In this document: positions 24,946-38,066 of the stretch, piece after piece | How positions within the stretch are numbered: the first letter of the stretch is position 1 | Layout: each line of letters begins with the position of its first letter | From: an uncultured Ruminiclostridium sp. | GTDB lineage: Bacteria > Bacillota > Clostridia > Oscillospirales > Ruminococcaceae | NCBI GenBank assembly: GCA_947627695.1 | Contig: CANQXF010000019.1 | Coordinates: 1-43,652 of the forward strand | DNA length: 43,652 nucleotides | Direction of reading: 5' to 3' | Program-made: the position numbers and the translations under genes | Notes under the pieces: model-generated | Databases searched by the model: none | What the model was told of the DNA's origin: nothing | The model's input: only the letters and a program-made list of their open reading frames with translations

Positions 24946-25548
24946 TTATTGCTCCATTCTATCCGCATCCGTCAGCGTTCGGATGACACGACAGGGATTC
25001 CCCACCGCCAGACTGTGTGGAGGAATATCCCGCGTGACCACACTGCCGGCACCGATCACACTGCCCTCTCCGATGGTCACACCTCCGCAAACTACAACAT
25101 TTGCTGCCAGCCAGCAGTCATTCCCTATCGTGATGGGTTTTGCATACTCCAAGTTGTAAAAACTGCCGTTTGCTCTTTGCCTTATGTTTCTTTCTTCCGG
25201 CAAAAGAGGGTGCATAGGCGTTGCCAATGTCACATTCGGACCGATCAACACATTGTCCCCAATATGGACGTGGCATACGTCGAGGCAGGTAAAATTGAAA
25301 TTCGCACTGCTAAACCTGCCGAAATAAGTATTGCAGCCATAGTCAAAATAGACAGGTGCCTGCAAGCTCGGCAAATACGGCGTGTTCGGCAAAAGATCCC
25401 GGAGGACTGCTTCTCTTTGCTCCGGTTGGTCCTCATCAATCTGGTTATAGCGTCTGGCCAGCTTTCGCGCTTTTACCAGCAATGTGCTCAATTCCGGATC
25501 GGACGGGTCATACAACATCCCCGCCAGCATTTTTTCTTTTTCTGTCAT
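24946..25548 (-). CDS. Sugar O-acetyltransferase, left-handed beta-helix (maltose/galactoside acetyltransferase type)
   Basis: Transfers acetyl from acetyl-CoA to a sugar hydroxyl. The 200-aa protein has the family's N-terminal motif (MTEKEKMLAGMLYDPSDPEL), hexapeptide-repeat coils (IGDNVLIGPNVTL, ITIGNDCWLAANVVV, VTIGEGSVIGAGSVV), the likely catalytic H113 in ATPMHPL, and the C-terminal GNPCRVIR. GAGGAG precedes the ATG at 25548. It stands alone, convergent with the lysine operon. Its codon choice looks somewhat different from the neighbours (more evenly C- and T-ending codons), which may hint at acquisition, but this was judged only by eye. Confidence 0.93.
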   Translation of the reverse strand: MTEKEKMLAGMLYDPSDPELSTLLVKARKLARRYNQIDEDQPEQREAVLRDLLPNTPYLPSLQAPVYFDYGCNTYFGRFSSANFNFTCLDVCHVHIGDNVLIGPNVTLATPMHPLLPEERNIRQRANGSFYNLEYAKPITIGNDCWLAANVVVCGGVTIGEGSVIGAGSVVTRDIPPHSLAVGNPCRVIRTLTDADRMEQ

Positions 25549-25684
25549 ATCGTTTCTCCTCAACCTTCGATTCCATATTTTCAATACTTGAATAACAAAT
25601 CGCCGATTTGTCGGCTAACCGTCCATTCAACATTTTAATATTATACCTCTCAAATGTAAAAAAATCTACTGCCCGCTGAAACGG

Positions 25685-25715
25685 TTGATAAAATTTTTTA
25701 CAAATATGTTATATT
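25685..25715 (+). promoter_or_regulatory. Possible extended -10 promoter for a small RNA
   Basis: TTGATA (25685-25690) lies 19 bp before TATATT (25710-25715), which is preceded by an extended -10 TGT (25707-25709). The spacer is long but the TGn element compensates. The 326-bp gap between the acetyltransferase and tuf has no protein gene; this promoter and the structured region below are what it holds. Confidence 0.45.
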
Positions 25716-25721
25716 GTTTTT

Positions 25722-25842
25722 TATTCCAAAAAGAAAAATTCCGCCTGTTGCTCACGTTGTCAAGGAAAGGTCCCATTCGGGGGAGAACAGTTGTCCATCT
25801 CAAACGGTTAGTTCCCTCAGCGCCATGCAGGTGGAATTTTTT
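25722..25842 (+). ncRNA. Candidate structured small RNA (or complex tuf 3' end)
   Basis: A 14-bp closing helix joins 25734-25747 (AAAAATTCCGCCTG) with 25828-25841 (CAGGTGGAATTTTT, one G-U), enclosing about 80 nt of GC-richer sequence with a small TCCC/GGGA hairpin. The plus strand ends in six T after the helix and begins near a promoter-like sequence. The overall form recalls 6S-type RNA, but it is short and I recognise no family. On the minus strand the same helix ends TTTTTCTTTTT and could instead terminate the tuf transcript. Confidence 0.4.
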
Positions 25843-25847
25843 CTATG

Positions 25848-25863
25848 CTATTTAATTAAATAG
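25848..25863. repeat. 16-bp perfect AT-rich palindrome after tuf
   Basis: CTATTTAATTAAATAG is its own complement and lies 11 bp beyond the tuf stop. It has no adjoining T-run, so it is not a clear terminator alone. Confidence 0.5.
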
Positions 25864-25874
25864 TTTTTGTGCTA

Positions 25875-27077
25875 TTATGCGTTGATCTTGGTAACAACGC
25901 CGGAGCCTACGGTCTTGCCGCCTTCACGGATAGCGAAACGCAGACCCTCTTCAACTGCGATAGGAGTGATAAGCTCAACGTCCATCAGTACGTTATCGCC
26001 GGGCATGCACATTTCCTTGTCGGGAGGAAGAGTGATAACGCCGGTAACGTCGGTGGTTCTGAAGAAGAACTGAGGTCTGTAATTGCTGAAGAAGGGCTTA
26101 TGACGGCCGCCCTCGTCCTTTTTCAGTACGTAAACCTGACCTGTGAACTTGGTGTGGGGATGAATTGAGCCGGGCTTGCAGAGAACCTGACCACGCTCGA
26201 TCTCGCTTCTCTGGATACCACGGAGCAGAACGCCGATGTTGTCGCCTGCTTCAGCGTAGTCAAGGAGCTTGTGGAACATTTCGATACCGGTAACAACGGT
26301 GGACTTGGGTTCTTCAGTCAGACCGGTGATCTCAACGGGGTCGTTCATCTTCAGTACGCCACGCTCTACACGACCGGTTGCAACGGTACCACGACCGGTG
26401 ATGGTCATAGTGTCCTCAACAGGCATCAGGAAAGGCTGATCTGCCTTACGGTCAGGAGTGGGGATATAGTTGTCAACAGCGTCCATAAGCTCGAGAATGC
26501 ACTTGTATTCGGGAGCGTTGATGTCGGTGCTGGTGGAATCAAGAGCAACCTTAGCGGAGCCTCTGATTACAGGGATATCGTCGCCGGGGAAGTCATGGTT
26601 GTTCAGAATGTCTCTGATGTCCATTTCAACAAGGTCGAGCAGCTCGGGGTCGTCAACGTCGTCGCACTTGTTGATGAATACTACCATAGCGGGAACGCCT
26701 ACCTGGTGAGCAAGCAGAATGTGTTCCTTGGTCTGAGCCATAGGACCGTCAGTACCTGCAACAACGAGGATAGCGCCGTCCATCTGAGCCGCACCGGTGA
26801 TCATGTTCTTGATATAGTCAGCGTGGCCCGGGCAGTCAACGTGAGCATAGTGACGCTTGTCAGTCTCATACTCAACGTGTGCGGTGTTGATCGTGATACC
26901 ACGTTCTCTTTCCTCGGGAGCCTTGTCGATCATATCATATGCTTCGAACTGAGCCTGTCCCTTGAAAGCCAGAACCTTGGTGATAGCTGCGGTAAGAGTG
27001 GTCTTGCCGTGGTCAACGTGACCGATTGTACCAATGTTTACGTGGGGTTTGGTACGTTCAAACTTTTGTTTTGCCAT
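25875..27077 (-). CDS. tuf: Elongation factor Tu
   Basis: The GTPase that delivers aminoacyl-tRNA to the ribosome. The 400-aa protein has G1 [10 protein letters not shown] near residue 19, G3 DCPGHADY, G4 NKCD and the [12 protein letters not shown] switch I region, followed by two beta-barrel domains. AGGAGG precedes the ATG at 27077. It is last gene of rpsL-rpsG-fusA-tuf but has a promoter of its own in the 99-bp gap after fusA. No elfamycin-resistance change was searched for in detail. Confidence 0.99.
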   Translation of the reverse strand: MAKQKFERTKPHVNIGTIGHVDHGKTTLTAAITKVLAFKGQAQFEAYDMIDKAPEERERGITINTAHVEYETDKRHYAHVDCPGHADYIKNMITGAAQMDGAILVVAGTDGPMAQTKEHILLAHQVGVPAMVVFINKCDDVDDPELLDLVEMDIRDILNNHDFPGDDIPVIRGSAKVALDSTSTDINAPEYKCILELMDAVDNYIPTPDRKADQPFLMPVEDTMTITGRGTVATGRVERGVLKMNDPVEITGLTEEPKSTVVTGIEMFHKLLDYAEAGDNIGVLLRGIQRSEIERGQVLCKPGSIHPHTKFTGQVYVLKKDEGGRHKPFFSNYRPQFFFRTTDVTGVITLPPDKEMCMPGDNVLMDVELITPIAVEEGLRFAIREGGKTVGSGVVTKINA

Positions 27078-27119
27078 TAGAATAATCCTCCTAAACGTTT
27101 TGGTGGTTCCTTGCATTTC

Positions 27120-27148
27120 ATTTTACCAAATTTTATTGAAAAATACAA
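27120..27148 (-). promoter_or_regulatory. Internal sigma-A promoter of tuf
   Basis: On the minus strand, TTGTAT (27143-27148) and TAAAAT (27120-27125) are separated by 17 bp, in the AT-rich fusA-tuf gap. It would allow extra tuf transcription beyond the str operon level. Confidence 0.7.
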
Positions 27149-27176
27149 GGGTTTTTTGTAAAAATTTTAAAATATT

Positions 27177-29255
27177 TTATTCCTTGCTTCTGGACTTCAT
27201 AATTCCGTCTGCAATATTCTTGGGAACCTGAACGTAGCTGTGGGGTTCCATTACATACTGTCCGCGTCCCTGCGTCTTTGAACGCAGGTCGTTGGAGTAG
27301 CCGAACATCTCCGACAGAGGAACGAGAGCCTCTATCTGCTTGGCGCCGTTTCTGTCCTCAAAGCCTTGTACAAGACCTCTGCGGGCGTTAAGGTCGCCGA
27401 TTACGTCGCCCATATAATCCTCGGGGACGATGACAACTACTTTCATAATGGGTTCGAGAATTACAGGATTTGCCTTGCGGCAGGCTTCCTTAAGAGCCAT
27501 AGAGCCTGCGATCTTGAACGCCATTTCCGAGGAGTCTACCTCGTGGTAAGAGCCGTCGTAAAGAGTTACCTTCAGGTCGACTGTGGGGAAGCCTGCAAGT
27601 ACGCCTGACTGCATTGCGCCCTGGATACCTGCGTCAACGGCAGGAATATATTCCTTCGGGATAGCGCCGCCCACAACGCTGTTGATGAACTCGTAGCCCT
27701 TGCCGCTTTCGTTAGGCTCAACGTGGAGCTTAACGTGACCGTACTGACCTTTACCGCCTGACTGACGGGCGTATTTGGTGTCAACGTCGGTAGCGGTGGT
27801 AATTGTTTCCTTATAAGCTACCTGAGGTGCGCCTACGTTTGCTTCCACCTTGAATTCACGAAGAAGTCTGTCTACGATTATCTCCAGGTGAAGTTCGCCC
27901 ATACCTGCGATGATGGTCTGACCTGTTTCCTCGTCCGTCCATGTCTTGAAGGTGGGGTCTTCCTCTGCAAGCTTTGCAAGAGCAAGAGCCATCTTTTCCT
28001 GACCTGCTTTGGTCTTGGGCTCGATTGCAAGGTCGATAACGGGATCGGGGAATTCCATTGATTCCAATATAACAGGGTTGTTCTCATCACAAAGGGTGTC
28101 GCCCGTGGTGGTATTTTTAAGACCTACCGCCGCTGCGATATCGCCGCAGTAGCAAACCTCAAGGTCTTGTCTGTGGTTTGCGTGCATTTGCAGGATACGA
28201 CCCATACGCTCCTTCTTGCCCTTGGTGGCGTTGAGCATGGAAGAACCTGCTTCAACTATACCTGAGTAAACTCTGAAGAAGCAGAGCTTGCCGACAAAGG
28301 GGTCGGTAGCGATCTTGAATGCCAATGCGGAGAAAGGCTGATCGTCGCCTGCGTGTCTTTCACATTCCTCGCCTGTTTCGGGATTTACGCCCTTGATAGC
28401 GGGAATGTCCAGAGGAGAAGGCATATAGTCTACAACTGCGTCAAGGAGCTTCTGTACGCCCTTGTTCTTGTAGGAGGTGCCGCAGATAACAGGTACTATC
28501 TCGTTGGCGATAGTAGCCTTGCGCAGGCATCTCTTTATCTCCTCTTTGGTTATCTCTTCGCCTTCCAGGTACTTGTTCATTATTTCCTCGTCCTGTTCGG
28601 CTACTGCTTCGAGAAGCTGCTCTCTGTACTGAGCTGCAAGCTCCTTCATATCTTCGGGGATATCCTCGACTCTCATATCCTTGCCGAGGTCGTCGTAGTA
28701 AACGTCGGCGTTCATTTCCACAAGGTCAACTATGCCTCTGAAGGTGTCCTCAGCGCCGATAGGCAGCTGAATGGGGACTGCGTTTGTTTTCAGACGATCC
28801 TTCATCATTTGTACTACGTTGAAAAAGTTCGCGCCCATAATGTCCATCTTATTTACATAAGCCATTCTGGGAACGTGATATTTGTCAGCCTGACGCCATA
28901 CCGTTTCCGACTGGGGCTCAACGCCGCCCTTTGCGCAGAAAACGGTAACGGAACCGTCAAGCACTCTGAGTGAGCGCTCTACCTCAACGGTAAAGTCAAC
29001 GTGACCCGGAGTATCGATTATATTTATTCTGTGCTTGTTCCAGTATGCAGTAGTAGCGGCGGAGGTTATCGTGATACCTCTCTCCTGCTCCTGCTCCATC
29101 CAGTCCATCGTGGCAGCGCCTTCGTGAACTTCGCCTATCTTATGGTTGATACCGGTGTAAAACAGGATACGTTCCGTCGTGGTGGTCTTACCTGCGTCGA
29201 TGTGCGCCATGATACCGATATTACGGGTCATTTCAAGAGATACATCTCTGGCCAT
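27177..29255 (-). CDS. fusA: Elongation factor G
   Basis: The translocation GTPase. The 692-aa protein has G1 AHIDAGKTT (residue about 16 onward), [14 protein letters not shown] switch I, DTPGHVDF and NKMD, then domains II-V. Length is standard. GGAGGAATT precedes the ATG at 29255. It sits 19 bp after rpsG. Confidence 0.99.
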   Translation of the reverse strand: MARDVSLEMTRNIGIMAHIDAGKTTTTERILFYTGINHKIGEVHEGAATMDWMEQEQERGITITSAATTAYWNKHRINIIDTPGHVDFTVEVERSLRVLDGSVTVFCAKGGVEPQSETVWRQADKYHVPRMAYVNKMDIMGANFFNVVQMMKDRLKTNAVPIQLPIGAEDTFRGIVDLVEMNADVYYDDLGKDMRVEDIPEDMKELAAQYREQLLEAVAEQDEEIMNKYLEGEEITKEEIKRCLRKATIANEIVPVICGTSYKNKGVQKLLDAVVDYMPSPLDIPAIKGVNPETGEECERHAGDDQPFSALAFKIATDPFVGKLCFFRVYSGIVEAGSSMLNATKGKKERMGRILQMHANHRQDLEVCYCGDIAAAVGLKNTTTGDTLCDENNPVILESMEFPDPVIDLAIEPKTKAGQEKMALALAKLAEEDPTFKTWTDEETGQTIIAGMGELHLEIIVDRLLREFKVEANVGAPQVAYKETITTATDVDTKYARQSGGKGQYGHVKLHVEPNESGKGYEFINSVVGGAIPKEYIPAVDAGIQGAMQSGVLAGFPTVDLKVTLYDGSYHEVDSSEMAFKIAGSMALKEACRKANPVILEPIMKVVVIVPEDYMGDVIGDLNARRGLVQGFEDRNGAKQIEALVPLSEMFGYSNDLRSKTQGRGQYVMEPHSYVQVPKNIADGIMKSRSKE

Positions 29256-29274
29256 AATTCCTCCGTTCTACCGA

Positions 29275-29745
29275 TCACCACTTGAAATGTGCGAATGCCT
29301 TGTTAGCTTCTGCCATTCTGTGTGTATCTTCACGCTTTTTGAAAGACGCGCCCTGTCCGTTGACAGCGTCAAGGATCTCGTTTGCAAGTCTTTCTTTCAT
29401 AGTCTTTTCATTTCTTTTTCTGCTGAACTGCGTCAGCCATCTCAGACCCAGTGTTCTGCGTCTGTCGGGGCGTACTTCCATAGGAACCTGGTAGGTGGAA
29501 CCGCCCACGCGGCGAGCCTTTACCTCCAGCTGCGGCATAATGTTCTCCATCGCCTGCTCAAAAACCTCAAGGGGATCCTTGCCGGTCTTTTCGTTCACGA
29601 TCTCGAATGCGCCGTATACTATCTTCTGGGCAACGCCCTTTTTACCGTCAAGCATGATATTGTTGATAAGTCTTGTTACCAGCTCCGAATTGTACATAGG
29701 ATCGGGCAATACTTCACGCTTGGGTACATTACCTCTTCTTGGCAC
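29275..29745 (-). CDS. rpsG: 30S ribosomal protein S7
   Basis: A 156-aa primary 16S rRNA-binding protein that starts 3' domain assembly. Conserved [15 protein letters not shown] at the N terminus and [13 protein letters not shown] at the C terminus are typical. The start is GTG at 29745 with AAGGAGG 7 nt upstream; the longer open frame upstream is not conserved and has no ribosome site. The 158-bp gap before it is unusually long for this operon and holds two hairpins. Confidence 0.98.
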   Translation of the reverse strand: MPRRGNVPKREVLPDPMYNSELVTRLINNIMLDGKKGVAQKIVYGAFEIVNEKTGKDPLEVFEQAMENIMPQLEVKARRVGGSTYQVPMEVRPDRRRTLGLRWLTQFSRKRNEKTMKERLANEILDAVNGQGASFKKREDTHRMAEANKAFAHFKW

Positions 29746-29770
29746 TTTATTCCCTCCTTCATAAGTTTTC

Positions 29771-29831
29771 GCCGTGCTGTTCACGGCAATGAAATCATCG
29801 GTACTCGAAAGCCCGGCGGGTTTGTCCCGCC
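29771..29831 (-). repeat. Two hairpins in the rpsL-rpsG spacer
   Basis: GCCGTG-CTGTT-CACGGC (29771-29787) and GGCGGG-TTTGT-CCCGCC (29815-29831) both form 6-bp stems with 5-nt loops. They may take part in S7 translational feedback, known for the rpsL-rpsG spacer in E. coli, or in mRNA processing; the function here is inference. Confidence 0.5.
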
Positions 29832-29903
29832 TTCTCCCGCCGTCCATTCAAGAGGCAATAAATATATATTACCTCCGCAAATGCGGCAGTTATCTGCATT
29901 TCG

Positions 29904-30326
29904 TTATTTCTTACCGGCCTTGGGGCGCTTGGCTCCGTACTTTGATCTGCCCTGCATTCTTCCGTCAACGCCCTGAGCGTCAAGAGTTCCTCTGATGATG
30001 TGGTAACGCACACCAGGGAGATCTCTTACACGTCCGCCTCTGATAAGAACGACGCTGTGCTCCTGCAGCTTGTGTCCGATGCCGGGAATGTAAGCGGTAA
30101 CTTCGTATCCGTTGGAAAGTCTTACTCTGGCGATCTTTCTCATAGCCGAGTTAGGCTTCTTGGGAGTTGCGGTCCTTACGGCTGTGCATACTCCACGCTT
30201 CTGGGGAGAAGACATATCCGTAGTTTCCTTTTTCAGAGTATTAAGGCTCTTCTGCAAAGCAGGCGCCTTGGACTTCTTCGTGGATAACTCTCTACCTTTT
30301 CTTACAAGCTGATTAAAGGTTGGCAA
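29904..30326 (-). CDS. rpsL: 30S ribosomal protein S12
   Basis: A 140-aa decoding-centre protein. It has the Firmicute-type insertion after PALQK and conserved [11 protein letters not shown] and [20 protein letters not shown]. The start is TTG at 30326 with AGGAGGTG about 10 nt upstream; no in-frame ATG or GTG exists between the ribosome site and the conserved [10 protein letters not shown]. Residue 101 is Arg (codon 30024-30026) where E. coli K87 and Bacillus K101 are Lys, a position linked to streptomycin response. It is first gene of the str operon, with its own promoter. Confidence 0.98.
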   Translation of the reverse strand: MPTFNQLVRKGRELSTKKSKAPALQKSLNTLKKETTDMSSPQKRGVCTAVRTATPKKPNSAMRKIARVRLSNGYEVTAYIPGIGHKLQEHSVVLIRGGRVRDLPGVRYHIIRGTLDAQGVDGRMQGRSKYGAKRPKAGKK

Positions 30327-30357
30327 TTCGTTTACACCTCCTGTTTTATTTTTTGCG

Positions 30358-30384
30358 GCGCAAAGCGGCTTAAATGCTTTGCGC
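30358..30384 (-). promoter_or_regulatory. Leader hairpin of the str operon
   Basis: A 9-bp stem GCGCAAAGC/GCTTTGCGC (30358-30366 with 30376-30384) with a 9-nt loop lies between the promoter and the rpsL ribosome site. No T-run follows, so it is not a classical attenuator. Confidence 0.5.
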
Positions 30385-30394
30385 AGACTTTATT

Positions 30395-30423
30395 ATTATA
30401 CACAAAAATACGGCAAAAGTCAA
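30395..30423 (-). promoter_or_regulatory. Strong sigma-A promoter of rpsL-rpsG-fusA
   Basis: On the minus strand, TTGACT (30418-30423) and TATAAT (30395-30400) are separated by 17 bp. It lies about 100 bp after the rpoC stop, and no terminator is seen between, so rpoBC read-through may add to it. Confidence 0.88.
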
Positions 30424-30518
30424 TATTTCCTGACTTTCAGCAGAAAATATCGTTGATTTTGCCGTATAATTTGTTTATTTATGCGGAAATTTGTGGAAAA
30501 TCACCATATAATCGGTAT

Positions 30519-34040
<3,522 letters not shown>

Positions 34041-34087
34041 TTATGTTTTACCTCGATTCTTTAAATTTGCCGTGAAAGCGGCGTGTT

Positions 34088-37000
34088 TTATTCGTCCTCT
34101 TCGGGAATGTCGTCCCCGTAGAAATCATCGCCGGGGAAATCCTCTTCCTCATCGTATTCGTCATCCTCGTCGCCAAGCTCGTCCGCAGGCGCGTCCTCGG
34201 TGATAAAGCCGGAATCAAAGTCGCTTTCATCTGCTACATATTCAAAGTCGTCCGCATTTACCATACCGACTTCTCCGTCGTCGTCGAAGGTCTGTTTCAG
34301 ATCTATCTCCTCGTTGTCCTTGTCAAGCACCTTGACGTCAAGTCCAAGGGACTGAAGCTCCTTGACAAGCACCTTGAAGGATTCGGGTACGCCGGGCTTG
34401 GGAACGCTGTCGCCCTTTACTATCGCTTCGTAGGTCTTTACACGTCCTACGATATCGTCGGATTTTACGGTGAGTATTTCCTGCAAGGTATAAGCCGCGC
34501 CGTATGCTTCCAGCGCCCAAACTTCCATTTCACCGAAACGCTGACCGCCGAACTGCGCTTTACCGCCTAAGGGCTGCTGAGTTACCAGCGAGTAAGGTCC
34601 TGTGGAACGGGCGTGTATCTTATCGTCTACAAGGTGGTGGAGCTTGAGGTAGTACATATATCCCACTGTTACGGGGCTGTCGAACTTTTCGCCTGTACGT
34701 CCGTCGGTGAGCTGTGTTTTTGCGTCCTCGGGGATACCCGCCATTTTCAGACATTCACGGATATCTTCCTCACGGGCGCCGTCGAATACGGGGGTCATAA
34801 CCTGCCAGCCCAATGCTTTTGCGGCGTAGCCCAGGTGGACTTCCAGAACCTGACCGATGTTCATACGGGAAGGAACGCCCAGAGGGTTCAGAACTATATC
34901 GAGAGGTGTTCCGTCAGGGAGGAAAGGCATATCCTCCTGTGGGAGTATGCGGGAAACAACGCCCTTGTTTCCGTGACGACCCGCCATTTTGTCGCCTACG
35001 CTTATCTTTCTCTTCTGAGCGATATAGCAGCGCACTACCATATTAACGCCCGGAGCAAGCTCGGAGCAGTTTGTTCTGTCAAATACCTTTACATCAACGA
35101 TAACGCCGCTTTCGCCGTGAGGAACTCTCAATGAGTTATCACGGACGTCTCTTGCCTTTTCACCGAATATTGCACGGAGCAGACGTTCCTCGGCGGTGAG
35201 GTCGGCTTCGCCCTTGGGAGCGACCTTTCCTACCAGAATGTCGCCTGCGTGTACTTCCGCGCCTATTCTGATTATTCCACGCTCGTCAAGGTCTTTCAAA
35301 GCGTCCTCGCTGACGTTGGGTATCTCTCTTGTTATCTCTTCGGGTCCCAGCTTGGTGTCACGGCACTCAAGCTCGTATTCCTCGATGTGTATTGATGTGT
35401 AAACGTCGTTGTAAACAAGCTTTTCGTTTATCAGAACGGCGTCCTCGTAGTTGTAGCCTTCCCAGGTCATAAAGCCGATAAGGGCATTTTTGCCCAGAGA
35501 AATCTCGCCGTTGTGGGTGGCGGGACCGTCGGCAATAACGTCGCCTTTCTTGACTTTATCGCCCTTCTTTACGATAGGCTTCTGATTTATGCAGGTGCCC
35601 TGGTTGGAGCGTTTGAACTTGATAAGCTCGTACCTGCGCTCCTTGCCCTCGGTGGAAACGATGGTGATAAAGTCGGCGGTGACGTTGGTGACAAGTCCGT
35701 CCTCTTTTGCAAGGACGCATACGCCTGAGTCAACTGCCGCCTTGTATTCCATACCCGTTGCAACGATAGGATTTTCAGTTACCATAAGAGGCACAGCCTG
35801 ACGCTGCATGTTGGCGCCCATAAGGGCACGGTTGGCGTCGTCGTTTTCAAGGAAAGGTATCATAGCGGTAGCGACGGATACCATCATCTTAGGAGATACG
35901 TCCATATAATCTACCGTTTCGTTGGGGACTTCCAGTATCTCGTCACGGTGACGGGCGGTAACACGGGGACGCATAAAGTGTCCCTCCTTGTCCAGCGGCT
36001 CGTTCGCCTGAGCGACGATATACAGGTCCTCAACGTCGGCGGTCATATATACAACTTCGTCGGTAACTATTCCCTTTTCCTTGTCCACCTTGCGGTAGGG
36101 GGCTTCGATAAAGCCGTACTCGTTTATCCTTGCGAAAGAAGCAAGGTAGGAGATAAGTCCTATGTTAGGACCTTCAGGGGTCTCGATAGGGCACATTCTT
36201 CCGTAGTGGGAATAATGTACGTCACGAACCTCAAATCCTGCTCTGTCACGGGAAAGACCGCCGGGACCCAATGCTGAAAGTCTTCTCTTGTGAGTAAGCT
36301 CCGCCAAAGGATTGTTCTGGTCCATAAACTGAGAAAGGGGAGATGAACCGAAAAATTCCTTGATTGCGGCGATAACGGGACGTATATTTATCAGGGAGGC
36401 GGGAGATACCTTCTCCATTTCCTGCGACTGAAGTCCCATTCTTTCTCTTATAACACGCTCCATACGGGCAAAGCCTATTCTAAACTGGTTTTGCAGCAGC
36501 TCGCCTACGGAACGGATACGTCTGTTGCCAAGGTGGTCGATGTCGTCAACGTTTCCCACGCCTTCGCAAAGATTGATAAAATAGCTTACGGTGGCAAAAA
36601 TATCGTCAAGGGTGATGTGCTTGGGCACAAGGCGCTCCGCATTCTCTGCAAGAGCCTCCTCTATTTCAGCCTCGGAATTGGCGGTGTCAAGTATGTTTTT
36701 CAGCACATTGAAGGATACTTTTTCGTTTATGCCGTATTTGAGGGGGTCGATAGAATCGGGAATGTAGGGCTTTATGTCTACCATTCCGTTGCCGACTACC
36801 TTTACTTCCCTGCCCTCGACCTCAAGGAGGACCTCCATAACGCCAGCCTGTTCGATCTGGGCGGCTCTGTCCATTTTGATGAACTCGCCTGCCTCAGCCA
36901 GAAGCTCGCCTGTCATAGGGTCGATAACGGGAGCAGCCAGCTTGTGACCCGCTATACGGTTGGAAACGCCAAGCTTTTTGTTGTACTTGTATCTGCCGAA

Positions 37001-37813
37001 ACGGGACAGGTCGTAGCGCTTTGCGTCAAAGAAAAGGGCGTTCAGGTGGTTTTGTGCGGAATCCACCGTGGGAGGTTCGCCGGGGCGCAGCTTCTTGTAT
37101 ACTTCAAGAAGAGCTTCCTCGGTGTTCTTGGTGGTGTCCTTTTCGTTCATGGTCTGGCGCAGACGCTCGTCCTCGCCGAAAAAGTCGATTATATCATCGT
37201 CAGTTCCCTTTCCCAATGCACGGATAAGGGTGGTGGCGGGTATTTTGCGGTTCTTGTCTATTCTGACGTAGAATACGTCGTTGCTGTCCATTTCGTATTC
37301 CAGCCATGCGCCGCGGTTGGGGATAACGGTGGATTTGAACAGCTTTTTGCCTGTTTTATCGTAATCAAAGCCGAAATAAACGCCCGGAGAACGGACAAGC
37401 TGAGATACGATAACTCTTTCCGCACCGTTTATCACAAAGGTTCCGCTTTCGGTCATAAGCGGAAAATCGCCCATAAATATAGTATTTTCGGTAATTTCAC
37501 CTGTTTCCTCGTTTTTAAGGCGGGCCTTGACGCGCATGGGGGCGGCGTAGGTCACGTCACGTTCCTTGCACTCGCTGATGGTGTACTTTGGGGTCTCGTC
37601 GATGGTATAATCCACAAAGCTGAGCGTCAGCTTGCCGTTTGCGCTGGTTATGGAGGAAATATCGTTGAATACCTCCTTTATACCTTCGTCCAAAAACCAC
37701 TGATAAGAATTTTTCTGAATTTCGATAAGGTTCGGCATTTCCAGAACTTCGTCGATTTTTGAAAAACTCTTTCGTGTAGTTCTGCCCAATTGTACTTCCT
37801 TGACATTCACCAT
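34088..37813 (-). CDS. rpoB: DNA-directed RNA polymerase beta subunit
   Basis: The 1241-aa subunit forming the active-site cleft with beta'. The rifampicin region reads [20 protein letters not shown] then [11 protein letters not shown]; the catalytic [18 protein letters not shown] block is present. The C terminus is followed by an acidic tail of about 60 residues (Asp/Glu-rich, ending DDIPEEDE). AAGGAG lies 11 nt before the ATG at 37813; a GTG at 37825 overlaps the ribosome site and is rejected. Unlike the common order, rplJ-rplL do not precede it. Confidence 0.99.
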   Translation of the reverse strand: MVNVKEVQLGRTTRKSFSKIDEVLEMPNLIEIQKNSYQWFLDEGIKEVFNDISSITSANGKLTLSFVDYTIDETPKYTISECKERDVTYAAPMRVKARLKNEETGEITENTIFMGDFPLMTESGTFVINGAERVIVSQLVRSPGVYFGFDYDKTGKKLFKSTVIPNRGAWLEYEMDSNDVFYVRIDKNRKIPATTLIRALGKGTDDDIIDFFGEDERLRQTMNEKDTTKNTEEALLEVYKKLRPGEPPTVDSAQNHLNALFFDAKRYDLSRFGRYKYNKKLGVSNRIAGHKLAAPVIDPMTGELLAEAGEFIKMDRAAQIEQAGVMEVLLEVEGREVKVVGNGMVDIKPYIPDSIDPLKYGINEKVSFNVLKNILDTANSEAEIEEALAENAERLVPKHITLDDIFATVSYFINLCEGVGNVDDIDHLGNRRIRSVGELLQNQFRIGFARMERVIRERMGLQSQEMEKVSPASLINIRPVIAAIKEFFGSSPLSQFMDQNNPLAELTHKRRLSALGPGGLSRDRAGFEVRDVHYSHYGRMCPIETPEGPNIGLISYLASFARINEYGFIEAPYRKVDKEKGIVTDEVVYMTADVEDLYIVAQANEPLDKEGHFMRPRVTARHRDEILEVPNETVDYMDVSPKMMVSVATAMIPFLENDDANRALMGANMQRQAVPLMVTENPIVATGMEYKAAVDSGVCVLAKEDGLVTNVTADFITIVSTEGKERRYELIKFKRSNQGTCINQKPIVKKGDKVKKGDVIADGPATHNGEISLGKNALIGFMTWEGYNYEDAVLINEKLVYNDVYTSIHIEEYELECRDTKLGPEEITREIPNVSEDALKDLDERGIIRIGAEVHAGDILVGKVAPKGEADLTAEERLLRAIFGEKARDVRDNSLRVPHGESGVIVDVKVFDRTNCSELAPGVNMVVRCYIAQKRKISVGDKMAGRHGNKGVVSRILPQEDMPFLPDGTPLDIVLNPLGVPSRMNIGQVLEVHLGYAAKALGWQVMTPVFDGAREEDIRECLKMAGIPEDAKTQLTDGRTGEKFDSPVTVGYMYYLKLHHLVDDKIHARSTGPYSLVTQQPLGGKAQFGGQRFGEMEVWALEAYGAAYTLQEILTVKSDDIVGRVKTYEAIVKGDSVPKPGVPESFKVLVKELQSLGLDVKVLDKDNEEIDLKQTFDDDGEVGMVNADDFEYVADESDFDSGFITEDAPADELGDEDDEYDEEEDFPGDDFYGDDIPEEDE

Positions 37814-37856
37814 TGGCTTGATCACTCCTTCATAAATTCAGCAATATCACGCATTT

Positions 37857-37889
37857 AAAGCGGATCCGGCAGGTGCTGCCAAACGCTTT
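37857..37889 (-). promoter_or_regulatory. Leader hairpin of rpoBC
   Basis: A two-part stem (AAAGCG/CGCTTT outer, GGCAG/CTGCC inner) lies between the rpoB promoter and the ribosome site. There is no T-run. A role in leader stability or beta feedback is only a guess. Confidence 0.45.
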
Positions 37890-37923
37890 GAACACATAAC
37901 ATTCCATTATGATACAGTATATT

Positions 37924-37952
37924 AGTATAACTCAAATGAAGGAGGTTGTCAA
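37924..37952 (-). promoter_or_regulatory. Strong sigma-A promoter of rpoB-rpoC
   Basis: On the minus strand, TTGACA (37947-37952) and TATACT (37924-37929) are separated by 17 bp. A-T tracts (37953-37990) precede the -35 and may act as an UP element. The leader is about 105 nt. Confidence 0.9.
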
Positions 37953-38028
37953 GCAGTTTTTTACAATTTTTTGAAAAAATTTTCCTTTTTTAAAGGTACG
38001 GTTTTTGTGTGATGTGACGGAATTTGTC

Positions 38029-38059
38029 AAAAAAGAGGACTTTGTGGTAAAGTCCTCTT
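38029..38059 (-). terminator. Rho-independent terminator of glgP
   Basis: An 11-bp perfect stem AAGAGGACTTT/AAAGTCCTCTT (38033-38043 with 38049-38059) has a 5-nt loop and a T-run on the minus-strand exit, directly after the glgP stop. Confidence 0.9.
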
Positions 38060-38066
38060 AAAATTT

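Noticed and set aside
24868-25638. Plus-strand reading frame of about 256 codons opposite the acetyltransferase
   Set aside because: The minus strand gives an intact hexapeptide acetyltransferase with a good ribosome site; the plus frame also runs through the terminator.
25722-25842. SRP RNA, tmRNA or RNase P RNA
   Set aside because: Diagnostic motifs are missing: no GGAAG..AGCAG SRP loop, no tRNA-like ends of tmRNA, and the region is too short for RNase P RNA.
26271-27080. Plus-strand reading frame of about 269 codons opposite tuf
   Set aside because: Shadow of EF-Tu on the other strand with no family resemblance or ribosome site.
29746-29847. N-terminal extension of S7 in frame upstream of the GTG
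   Set aside because: S7 proteins begin at the conserved [10 protein letters not shown], and AAGGAGG is placed for the GTG at 29745; the extension covers the spacer hairpins.
36491-37762. Long plus-strand reading frame (about 423 codons) opposite rpoB
   Set aside because: It is antisense to a certain, highly conserved gene, has no recognisable domain, and arises from codon bias.
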